A program made the position numbers and the translations under genes. From an uncultured Collinsella sp. (GTDB taxonomy: Bacteria; Actinomycetota; Coriobacteriia; Coriobacteriales; Coriobacteriaceae), in NCBI GenBank assembly GCA_900545905.1, contig URBA01000118.1, positions 1 through 5,243 of the forward strand: 5,243 nt of DNA, read 5' to 3'. Below are positions 1 through 5,243 of the stretch, piece after piece. A model generated the notes under the pieces. That model saw nothing but the letters and a program-made list of their open reading frames with translations. It had not been told where the DNA came from and did no database searches. Position 1 is the first letter of the stretch. Each line of letters opens with the position of its first letter.

Positions 1-1
1 G

Positions 2-1387
2 ATCGCCGGTATCTACTTCCCCGACGAGGGCGAGATCTATGTCGGCGACAAGGCGGCGACCATCCGCTCCCCCCGCGACGCGCTGGACCTGGGCATCGGC
101 ATGATCCACCAGCACTTCAAGCTCGTGGACGTGTTCTCCGCGACGGAGAATATCGCCCTGTCGATGGGCAGCGGCGAGAAGTTCGACCTGAAAAAGGTCC
201 ACGACAAGGCCCGCGCCATCTGCGAAAAGTACGAGTTCGCCCTTGACCTCGACCAGAAGGTCTACGAGATGAGCGTCAGCCAGAAGCAGACGCTGGAGAT
301 CGTCAAGGTGCTGTACCGCGGCGCGGACATCCTGATCCTCGACGAGCCTACGGCAGTTCTGACCCCGCAGGAGACCGAGAAGCTGTTCAGCGTCATCCGC
401 AACATGAAGGCCGACGGCAAGGCGGTCATCATCATCACCCACAAGCTGCACGAGGTCCTGTCCATCAGTGACCGTGTCGCCATCCTGCGCAAGGGCGAGT
501 ATGTCGGCGACATCGCCACAAAGGACGCCGACGAGGCCAAGCTGACCGAGATGATGGTCGGCGAGAAGGTCGAGCTGAACATTGACCGCCCCGAGCCGGT
601 CAACCCGGTCAAGCGGCTGGACATTGAACATCTGACCGTCCGCAGCGCCGAGGGCATCACCGTGCTGGACGATGCGTCCTTCCCGGTCTACGGCGGCGAG
701 ATCCTCGGCATTGCGGGCATCTCCGGCAACGGCCAGAAGGAGCTGCTGGAGGCCATTGCCGGTTTGCAGCCCGCCGAGAGCGGCGCAAGCATCGAGTATT
801 ACGCGCCCGACGCTGCCGCACCTGTGCAGCTCGTCGGCAAAAGCCCCAAGGCCATCCGCGAGGCGGGCATCCACCTGTCCTTTGTGCCCGAGGATCGTCT
901 GGGCATGGGTCTGGTAGGCTCGATGGGCATGACCGACAACATGATGCTGAAAAGCTACGGCAAGGGCCATTCGCCCATCGTGGACCGCAAGGCCCCGCTG
1001 GCGCTGGCCGAGACGATCAAGAAAGAGCTGGGCGTCGTCACGCCCGACCTGAACACCCCGGTCTCCCGCCTGTCGGGCGGCAACGTCCAGAAGGTGCTGG
1101 TGGGCCGTGAGCTGGCCGCCGACCCCATCGTCCTGATGACCGCCTACGCGGTGCGCGGTCTGGACATCAACACGTCCTACACGATCTATCACCTGCTCAA
1201 CGAGCAGAAAAAGCGCGGTGTGGCGGTCATTTACGTCGGTGAGGACCTCGACGTGCTGCTGGAGCTGTGTGACCGCATCGTTGTGCTGTGCGGCGGCAAG
1301 GTCAACGGCATTCTCGATGGCCGCAAGACCACGAAGGAGGAGGTCGGTCTGCGAATGACCAACCTGGTAAAGGAGGAGCAGGCATGA
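2..1387 (+). CDS. BMP/nucleoside-type ABC importer ATP-binding protein, two ATPase domains, 5' end missing
   Basis: Cytoplasmic energy-coupling subunit of an importer of the YufO/NupO type (BMP-family, probably nucleoside or related solute); the substrate is inferred from the family. The reading frame is open from base 2, giving 461 visible residues. Family members are about 510 residues, so roughly 45 N-terminal residues, including the first Walker A, lie outside the window. Domain 1 shows the Q-loop (MIHQHF, residues 34-39), a degenerate signature VSQKQ (92-96), Walker B ILILDEP (110-116) and the H-loop His147. Domain 2 shows a Walker A-like GISGNGQKE (239-247) without the usual Lys-Ser/Thr, a good signature LSGGNVQ (357-363), and a Walker B region reading AYAVRGLD in place of the common AQPTRGLD. 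Two unequal ATP sites are normal in this family. The stop codon overlaps the permease start as ATGA, implying translational coupling. The sequence resembles Clostridia homologues, from memory only. Confidence 0.93.
   Translation: MAGIYFPDEGEIYVGDKAATIRSPRDALDLGIGMIHQHFKLVDVFSATENIALSMGSGEKFDLKKVHDKARAICEKYEFALDLDQKVYEMSVSQKQTLEIVKVLYRGADILILDEPTAVLTPQETEKLFSVIRNMKADGKAVIIITHKLHEVLSISDRVAILRKGEYVGDIATKDADEAKLTEMMVGEKVELNIDRPEPVNPVKRLDIEHLTVRSAEGITVLDDASFPVYGGEILGIAGISGNGQKELLEAIAGLQPAESGASIEYYAPDAAAPVQLVGKSPKAIREAGIHLSFVPEDRLGMGLVGSMGMTDNMMLKSYGKGHSPIVDRKAPLALAETIKKELGVVTPDLNTPVSRLSGGNVQKVLVGRELAADPIVLMTAYAVRGLDINTSYTIYHLLNEQKKRGVAVIYVGEDLDVLLELCDRIVVLCGGKVNGILDGRKTTKEEVGLRMTNLVKEEQA
1371..1376 (+). 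promoter_or_regulatory. Ribosome binding site of the ABC permease
   Basis: A perfect AGGAGG lies within the last codons of the ATPase gene, 7 nt before the ATG at 1384. It fixes the permease start at the ATGA overlap rather than at the upstream in-frame codon at 1288, which lies inside the ATPase gene. Confidence 0.85.
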
Positions 1388-1713
1388 GTCAGACTGCCAC
1401 TGCGGCCCGCGAGCCGCTGCTGCGCATTGCCAAGCGTGAGGGCACGACGATGCCCCAGAAGATCGCCGTGCGCGCCATCGCCATTCTGCTGGCGCTGGTC
1501 GTCGATGCGCTGTTTATCTTTTTCGTCACCGGCCTGAACCCGCTGTCCGTCTATGGCGTCATGTGGAGCGGCACCTTCGCCAACATGACCCGCTTCAGCT
1601 GGATGCTGCGCGACCTGTCCACGCTGCTCGATGTAGAAGTAATTGGAGACATGCATGAGCTTTTTGGTCTGTGCCTCGAGCGCCGAGAGCACAGCCGGGT
1701 CGCCATGACCTAG
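1384..1713 (+). CDS. ABC importer permease (YufP/NupP-like), N-terminal fragment fused to foreign sequence
   Basis: Integral membrane subunit partnering the upstream ATPase. The start at 1384 is supported by the ATGA overlap and a perfect AGGAGG 7 nt upstream. Of the 109 codons, about 82 (1384-1629) look native: a basic cytoplasmic leader (residues 1-30), one hydrophobic segment (about 29-50, rich in I, A, L, V and F), then the periplasmic-side stretch GLNPLSVYGVMWSG typical of these permeases, ending in RDLSTLL. Full-length relatives are about 350 residues with many more membrane segments, all missing here. From codon 83 to the stop at 1711-1713 the peptide is simply the antisense of argD and has no family resemblance or membrane character. 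As it stands the product cannot form a transport channel. Truncation by an assembly join is more likely than a natural fusion. Confidence 0.8.
   Translation: MSQTATAAREPLLRIAKREGTTMPQKIAVRAIAILLALVVDALFIFFVTGLNPLSVYGVMWSGTFANMTRFSWMLRDLSTLLDVEVIGDMHELFGLCLERREHSRVAMT
1612..1632. other. Junction between importer operon and inverted argD fragment
   Basis: Left of here the + strand encodes the permease; right of here the - strand encodes the N-terminus of ArgD, and both proteins lose family resemblance on crossing. Bases 1612-1629 read DLSTLL in the permease frame and EQRGQV in the argD frame; both are plausible for their families, so the exact breakpoint is ambiguous within roughly 18-20 bases. 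No transposase, terminal inverted repeat, target duplication or tRNA is visible. A chimeric join through a short shared sequence is the simplest reading. Confidence 0.75.
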
Positions 1714-1869
1714 GCTGCACACGCCGATGCCGGCAAGAAAGTCGAGGTACTCACGACCATCGTCGCCGGTGAGTTTCATGCCGTGGCCCTCGACAAATTC
1801 GACCGGAGAGCGGCCAAAGGTATGCATAACGTAATGGGATTCAAGCGATTGCTGAGTTGCAAGTGACAT
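1630..1869 (-). pseudogene. argD: Acetylornithine aminotransferase, N-terminal fragment
   Basis: ArgD is a PLP-dependent class III aminotransferase that converts N-acetylglutamate semialdehyde to N-acetylornithine. About 80 residues are recognisable: SHYVMHTFGRSPVEFVEG at 11-28, then DDGREYLDFLAGIGVCSLGH (36-55) and HVSNYFYIE (73-81), which are standard ArgD N-terminal blocks. Full-length enzymes are about 390-400 residues, so the PLP-binding region and the catalytic lysine are absent. The frame stays open to 1231, but residues beyond roughly 83-87 are the antisense of the ABC genes. The start at 1869 follows an AAAGG (1876-1880) with 6 nt spacing. It lies 69 bp after argB, the usual last place in an argCJBD cluster. 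Its absence here more likely reflects a cut or misjoined sequence than true gene decay, because the visible part has no internal lesions. Confidence 0.85.
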
Positions 1870-1886
1870 GGGATGCCTTTCGTTGA

Positions 1887-1900
1887 GCGCCGGACGGCGC
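1887..1900 (-). other. GC-rich hairpin in the argB-argD gap
   Basis: GCGCC-GTCC-GGCGC on the - strand forms a perfect 5-bp stem with a 4-nt loop, 17 nt before the argD start. No T-tract follows, so it is not a Rho-independent terminator. It could influence mRNA stability or argD translation, or be chance in GC-rich DNA. The rest of this 69-bp gap holds only the argD ribosome binding site. Confidence 0.3.
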
Positions 1901-1938
1901 AGGCCTATGGGTGCAGAAATGGGGCGGCTGCGGGTCAG

Positions 1939-2919
1939 TTAGACCGTCTGAAGCTTCTCGACCTCGTCGAGGTTCTCGGTCAGACGCGCAGCAAACGTCG
2001 AAAGCGGATGCGGATGCGTATCGAACTCGTAAGCCGTCTCGGTGGAATGGATCACGGTGCCGACGCCGGCATCGGTCAGCAGCTCCAGCAGCAGCGAATG
2101 CGGCGTGGTGCCGTTGATGATGTGGGCGCGAAATACGCCGCCGGCAAGCGCATCGACGGCCGCACGCAGCTTGGGAATCATGCCCTTATCGACCTCGCCG
2201 CCGTAGAGCATTTCGTTAACCTCGTCGAGCGTTAGGTTGGAGATGAGTGAGTCTTTATCGCTAAAGTCCTTGTACAGGCCGTCGACGTCGGTCAAAAAGA
2301 TCGCCTTATGCGCATGCAGCGCCGCCGCAACGGCACCGGCGGCGGTATCGGCGTTGATGTTGAAGAAACCGCCGTCCTCCCCCGCCGCGACGGTAGCGAT
2401 GACGGGGATGTACTCGCTATCGAGCAGGCGCTCGATATAGTCGGTGTTGACGTGCGTGACCTTGCCTACGCGGCCGAGTTCGGGGTCGAGCGGCTCGGCG
2501 ATGAGCGTACCGGCATCGCTGCCCGAAACGCCCACGGCCAGGTTGCCGTGATGGTTGAGCGCCGCGACCAGCTCCTGGTTGACCTTGCCGCCCAGCACCT
2601 CGCGCACGATATCCATGGTCGCCGGCGTGGTCACGCGCTGGCCGTTCATAAACTCGACGGGGATGTCGTAGTGGCTAAGCGCCTCGTTGATGGCCTTGCC
2701 GCCACCGTGCACGATAACAGGGCGCATGCCGATGATCTTGAGCAGCACGATGTCGCTCATCACGTCGCGGCGCAGCTGCTCATCAACCATGGCGGCTCCG
2801 CCATATTTGATAACAACCGTCTTACCGGTCAGGTTCTTAATCCACGGCAGCGCTTCGAACAGCAGCTGCGCGGTTGCTTCGTTGGATTCGTTCGAACGAC
2901 AATCGCGTGCGAATTTCAT
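1939..2919 (-). CDS. argB: N-acetylglutamate kinase, probably arginine-inhibited
   Basis: Phosphorylates N-acetyl-L-glutamate with ATP, the second step of arginine synthesis (amino acid kinase family, cytosolic). 326 residues. Motifs: KYGGAAM (38-44) and HGGGKAIN (71-78) for nucleotide and phosphate handling, VSGSDAGT (131-138), FNINADTAAG (186-195) around the acetylglutamate site, LTDVDGLY (209-216) and DKGMIPKL (244-251) near ATP. Residues 13-31 (NEATAQLLFEALPWIKNL and the next residue) match the N-terminal helix of hexameric, arginine-sensitive kinases, and HIINGTTPHSLLLELLTDAG (266-285) is the C-terminal arginine-site region, so feedback inhibition is inferred. A tail of about 35 residues after GTVI exceeds the usual C-terminus. 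The ATG at 2919 is preferred: GAGG (2926-2929) lies 6 nt upstream, while the earlier in-frame start is a TTG at 2979 without a good ribosome site and adds non-family residues. It starts 81 bp after argJ. Confidence 0.96.
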   Translation of the reverse strand: MKFARDCRSNESNEATAQLLFEALPWIKNLTGKTVVIKYGGAAMVDEQLRRDVMSDIVLLKIIGMRPVIVHGGGKAINEALSHYDIPVEFMNGQRVTTPATMDIVREVLGGKVNQELVAALNHHGNLAVGVSGSDAGTLIAEPLDPELGRVGKVTHVNTDYIERLLDSEYIPVIATVAAGEDGGFFNINADTAAGAVAAALHAHKAIFLTDVDGLYKDFSDKDSLISNLTLDEVNEMLYGGEVDKGMIPKLRAAVDALAGGVFRAHIINGTTPHSLLLELLTDAGVGTVIHSTETAYEFDTHPHPLSTFAARLTENLDEVEKLQTV

Positions 2920-3000
2920 AATCTGCCTCGTCTTTCGTATCGTTATCGCGCCGTGCTCCGCTGTCCGCAATCGCGGCAAGATGCGCAGCGTGCCTGGAAT
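2920..3000 (-). other. argJ-argB intergenic gap
   Basis: This 81-bp spacer holds the argB ribosome binding site GAGG (2926-2929). It also holds a small 4-bp-stem hairpin, CCGC-GATT-GCGG, at 2965-2976. No T-tract, convincing promoter or ARG-box-like palindrome is visible, so read-through from argJ is expected. Confidence 0.45.
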
Positions 3001-4269
3001 CTAGGAACGGTAGTCGCCGTTAATGGAGATGTACTCATGCGTGAGGTCGCAGGTCCACACGGTCGTTGCCGCGTCGCCTGCGCCCAGGTCGGCCGAGATC
3101 ACGATCTCGGGCGCCTCGAAACGTCGTAGAGCCTCGTCCTCGTCAAAGGGAACAGTCAGACCATCGCGACAGACAGGCATGCCCATCATGTCGATGGAAA
3201 CGTCTTCCTGATTAAACTTTACGCCGCACTTGCCAAGCGCCATAGCAACGCGGCCCCAGTTGCAGTCGTGGCCGGCGATGCAGGTCTTAACGAGCGGCGA
3301 GTTAGCAACGGCACGGGCGGCGATATCGGCCTCCTCGTCGTTGGCGGCGCCGGTAACGTTGACCGTAACAAGCTTGGATGCGCCCTCACCATCGGCGGCG
3401 ATATTGCGCGCCAGGCTCTCGCACACCTCGTGCACGGCAAATGCCAACTCGTCAAAGGCATCGGAGCCCTCGACGATAGGCTCGGCATCTGCGGCAGCGG
3501 CGCCGGAGGCAAGCATGATGCAGGTGTCGTTGGTCGAGGTGTCGGAATCGACCGTTACCTTGTTAAAGGTCTGCTTGACGGTCGAGAGCAGCAGGGCATG
3601 AAGTGCCGCAGGCTCGACGGGGGCATCGGTGGTGATAACTGCGATCATGGTGGCCATATTGGGCATGATCATGCCCGAGCCCTTGCACATTCCGCCTACC
3701 GTATAGACATTGCCCGCATGACCCGCAGCCTCACTGACGTAGGATACGGCGTACTCCTTGGAGTGCGTGTCGGTCGTCATGATGGCGCGAGCGGCATCGG
3801 CTCCACCGTGGGCGGAGAGCGCCTCGTAGGCAGCAGGAATGGCGGTCTCAAACGTGTCGATCGGCAGAATCTGGCCAATCACGCCCGTGGAGGCAACCAG
3901 AATCTGCTGGGGCTCGCAGCTGATGACCTGCGATGCGATGCTGCACGTCTCGCGCGCGCAGGCAAGGCCGGTCTCACCCGTGGCGGCGTTGGCATTGCCA
4001 GAGTTGACCGAAACACCGGCGATGATACCGTAGCCCTTGTCGGCACCGCCCAGGTTGGCACGGCTCACCTGCACGGGCGCCGCGCAAAAGCGATTGGTGG
4101 TAAACACGCCGGCACCGGGACAGGGTTTATCGGGCACGACGAGCGCGTAATCCAGACGCTCGGGGTTCTTGCGGAACCCAGCGTGGATGCCTGCAGCTTT
4201 AAAACCAGCCGCAGCCGTAACGCCACCCTCGACGGCGCGAATCTTGATATCAAACAGCTCGGTATCCAT
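3001..4269 (-). CDS. argJ: Glutamate N-acetyltransferase / amino-acid acetyltransferase (ornithine acetyltransferase)
   Basis: Transfers the acetyl group from N-acetylornithine to glutamate, releasing ornithine and closing the acetyl cycle. Some members also use acetyl-CoA to make the first acetylglutamate, which sequence alone cannot decide. 422 residues, normal for the family. The precursor cleaves itself before a conserved Thr: here KGSGMIMPNMATM (196-208) puts cleavage between Ala206 and Thr207, Thr207 being the nucleophile of the beta chain. The oxyanion pair is in ASTGVIG (126-132, Thr128-Gly129). Other blocks are VSVNSGNANAATG (86-98), NKVTVDSDTSTNDT (236-249), DGEGASKL (293-300), SPLVKT (324-329), NWGR (337-340) and the C-terminal ISINGDYRS. 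VDSDTSTND carries Ser where Gly is more usual (DGDTSTND). The ATG at 4269 follows AAGGAG (4281-4286) at a longish 11-nt spacing. Thirteen cysteines is more than I would expect. The gene lies between argC and argB as in many argCJBD operons. Confidence 0.97.
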   Translation of the reverse strand: MDTELFDIKIRAVEGGVTAAAGFKAAGIHAGFRKNPERLDYALVVPDKPCPGAGVFTTNRFCAAPVQVSRANLGGADKGYGIIAGVSVNSGNANAATGETGLACARETCSIASQVISCEPQQILVASTGVIGQILPIDTFETAIPAAYEALSAHGGADAARAIMTTDTHSKEYAVSYVSEAAGHAGNVYTVGGMCKGSGMIMPNMATMIAVITTDAPVEPAALHALLLSTVKQTFNKVTVDSDTSTNDTCIMLASGAAAADAEPIVEGSDAFDELAFAVHEVCESLARNIAADGEGASKLVTVNVTGAANDEEADIAARAVANSPLVKTCIAGHDCNWGRVAMALGKCGVKFNQEDVSIDMMGMPVCRDGLTVPFDEDEALRRFEAPEIVISADLGAGDAATTVWTCDLTHEYISINGDYRS

Positions 4270-4280
4270 CGTCTTTATGA

Positions 4281-4286
4281 CTCCTT
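4281..4286 (-). promoter_or_regulatory. Ribosome binding site of argJ
   Basis: AAGGAG on the - strand, 11 nt before the argJ ATG. The spacing is at the long end, but no other in-frame start codon lies between the site and the ATG, so it supports the 4269 start. Confidence 0.65.
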
Positions 4287-4363
4287 ATGTCAAACAAAAA
4301 AACGGACATCGGTTGGTGCGCCATGCCAGTCGTGATCATGAGACCAGCTTAAGAGTGGCGCCC

Positions 4364-4402
4364 CATTCGATGCCCGACTACCAAATCGTTAACAATCGAA
4401 TG
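4364..4402. repeat. 8-bp inverted repeat just downstream of argC
   Basis: CATTCGAT at 4364-4371 and ATCGAATG at 4395-4402 are perfect reverse complements, separated by 23 bp. The outer arm begins 2 nt after the argC stop codon. The loop contains the palindrome GTTAAC. No T-tract follows, so it is not a classic terminator. It may be an operator, an mRNA 3'-end structure or coincidence. Confidence 0.45.
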
Positions 4403-4404
4403 TG

Positions 4405-5243
4405 CTACACCGGGCACGCCACTGTAGGCAAGCCTCGTCGCTCGTCAAAGCCAAAGACGATATTGGCGCACTGGACTGCTTGGCCCGCAGCGCCCTTGCA
4501 CAGATTGTCGATGGCGCCCGTCGCCACCAGCACGCCCGCGCGCTTGTTGAGCGCGAGGCCAATCTGGGCAGCGTTGGTGCCGACGACCGAAGCCGTCTTG
4601 GGCTGCTGGCCGGCATCGAGCACGCGCACAAAGGTGCGACCGGCGTAGAACTGCTTGTAATGGTCGACGACATCCTCAAGAGCCAGCGTGTCGAGAGCCT
4701 GCGGCGCGAGCGGCAGCGTCACCGTGGAGAGCAGACCGCGCTTGAGCGGTGCCAGGTGCGGGGTAAAGACGACGCGATCGGTCAGGCCAAGGATTTGCTC
4801 AATCTCGGGCGTGTGGCGATGCTTGCCCACGCCGTAGGCCTCCAAGTTCTCGTCGGCGCTGCAAAAATGCGTACGAGCGTTGCAGGACTTGCCGGCACCC
4901 GTTACACCGCTGATGGCATCGACAATCACGGGACCGTTCTCGGCCACCCAGCCCGCACGCACGGCAGGAGCGGCAGCAAGGCTCGTTGCGGTGGGATAGC
5001 AACCGGCGCAGGCGACCAGCACGGGTTTGCCGTCGGCATGGCTGGAAGCAGCGGTCTCTAAGTCCTGGCAGAACAGCTCGGGGAGGCCGAAAGCACGCGT
5101 CTTGAGCAGCTCGGGGCTCGTATGCGCGGCGGCATACCACGCCTCGAACACGGCCGGATCGCTCAGACGGTAGTCGGCAGACAAATCGAAGCAGGAGACG
5201 CCCGATGCAAGCAGCGCGGGCACCTGTGCCATGGCAGCCGTGT
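4405..5243 (-). CDS. argC: N-acetyl-gamma-glutamyl-phosphate reductase, N-terminus missing
   Basis: NADPH-dependent reduction of N-acetylglutamyl phosphate to the semialdehyde, the third step of arginine synthesis. The frame is open to the window edge, giving 278 full codons (from base 5241) beginning TAAMAQVPALL. Typical enzymes are about 345 residues, so roughly 65-70 residues of the NADP-binding Rossmann fold lie outside. Seen in order: DLSADYRL (20-27), the catalytic-cysteine block CAGCYPTATSL (78-88, Cys81 nucleophile), VDAISGVTGAGK (107-118), the His-containing YGVGKHRHTPEIEQ (136-149), FTPHLAPLKRGLLSTV (159-174) and DNLCKGAAGQAVQ (245-257). The usual Pro before GCYPT is Ala here. The Met at 5232 is internal, not the start, because the family sequence continues before it. 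First gene of the visible - strand cluster, 135 bp before argJ. The operon promoter should lie beyond 5243. Confidence 0.96.
   Translation of the reverse strand, partial: TAAMAQVPALLASGVSCFDLSADYRLSDPAVFEAWYAAAHTSPELLKTRAFGLPELFCQDLETAASSHADGKPVLVACAGCYPTATSLAAAPAVRAGWVAENGPVIVDAISGVTGAGKSCNARTHFCSADENLEAYGVGKHRHTPEIEQILGLTDRVVFTPHLAPLKRGLLSTVTLPLAPQALDTLALEDVVDHYKQFYAGRTFVRVLDAGQQPKTASVVGTNAAQIGLALNKRAGVLVATGAIDNLCKGAAGQAVQCANIVFGFDERRGLPTVACPV

Larger units (their letters stand above)
4270..4404 (-). other. argC-argJ intergenic gap, longest in the operon
   Basis: This 135-bp spacer contains, in transcription order, an 8-bp inverted repeat directly after the argC stop, an unremarkable stretch, a run of seven T on the - strand (4296-4302), and the argJ ribosome binding site. 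A TTGACA hexamer occurs just before the ribosome site but has no matching -10 element. The T-run is preceded only by a weak, bulged stem (GGCAT with ATGTCC). I see no open reading frame or strong terminator. A partial attenuator or processing site is possible but unproven. Confidence 0.4.

Noticed and set aside
1231..1611. Continuation of the argD reading frame beyond the junction
   Set aside because: The codons are the antisense of the permease and ATPase genes and lose ArgD similarity, so they are not part of a natural aminotransferase.
1600..1640. Insertion sequence or integration site at the junction
   Set aside because: No transposase or integrase gene, terminal inverted repeat, target duplication or tRNA end is visible around the breakpoint.
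2920..2979. Earlier TTG start for argB adding 20 residues
   Set aside because: No good ribosome site, and the extra residues precede the family N-terminus; the ATG at 2919 has GAGG at proper spacing.
2308..3129. 273-codon open frame on the + strand opposite argB
   Set aside because: Antisense to argB and running into the argJ end; no family resemblance and Arg/His/Asp-rich shadow composition.
4263..4295. TTGACA hexamer upstream of argJ as an internal promoter
   Set aside because: The -10 position at 17-bp spacing falls on the argJ start codon and reads nothing like TATAAT; the hexamer also abuts the ribosome site.
3268..4335. 355-codon open frame on the + strand opposite argJ
   Set aside because: It is fully antisense to a well-conserved ArgJ, has low-complexity Gly/Arg/Asp-rich composition, no ribosome site and no recognisable domain; a GC-rich shadow.
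4402..5061. 219-codon open frame on the + strand opposite argC
   Set aside because: Antisense to ArgC with all its catalytic motifs on the other strand; no independent support.
1..5243. A novel defence or other undescribed system
   Set aside because: Every gene is assigned to a well-known family (ABC importer or arginine biosynthesis), and no unexplained stretch exceeds 135 bp.

Overview
The window joins two unrelated pieces of high-GC bacterial DNA that meet at about position 1630. The left piece (1-1629, + strand) is the end of an operon for a BMP-type (basic membrane protein, nucleoside-family) ABC importer. It holds most of a double-domain ATP-binding protein, overlapping by ATGA the first 82 codons of its membrane permease. 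The right piece (1630-5243, - strand) is an arginine biosynthesis operon in the order argC-argJ-argB-argD. argC lacks its N-terminus at the window edge and argD is cut off after about 80 codons.

Recognition of the families is confident; the taxonomy rests on resemblance only. The arg proteins look like those of Coriobacteriia such as Collinsella. The importer ATPase looks more like those of gut Clostridia (Faecalibacterium/Gemmiger-type Oscillospiraceae). If both impressions hold, the two halves come from different gut bacteria and the window is a chimeric contig. A real rearrangement that destroyed both genes cannot be excluded from the sequence alone. The junction shows no insertion sequence, inverted terminal repeat or integrase, only a short stretch that reads plausibly in both families.

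The arg genes form a working set. ArgC reduces N-acetylglutamyl phosphate. ArgJ moves the acetyl group from N-acetylornithine to glutamate, giving the cyclic acetyl-recycling pathway. ArgB phosphorylates N-acetylglutamate and carries the N-terminal helix typical of arginine-inhibited enzymes. ArgD would make N-acetylornithine. The genes are separated by 135, 81 and 69 bp gaps, each ending in a recognisable ribosome binding site. The operon promoter lies beyond the right edge. There are no tRNAs, rRNAs, CRISPR arrays or mobile elements.

I see no new biological system here. The point most worth a second look is the junction. Secondary points are the degenerate second ATP site of the importer, the ArgB regulatory helix and C-terminal tail, and an 8-bp inverted repeat just after argC.
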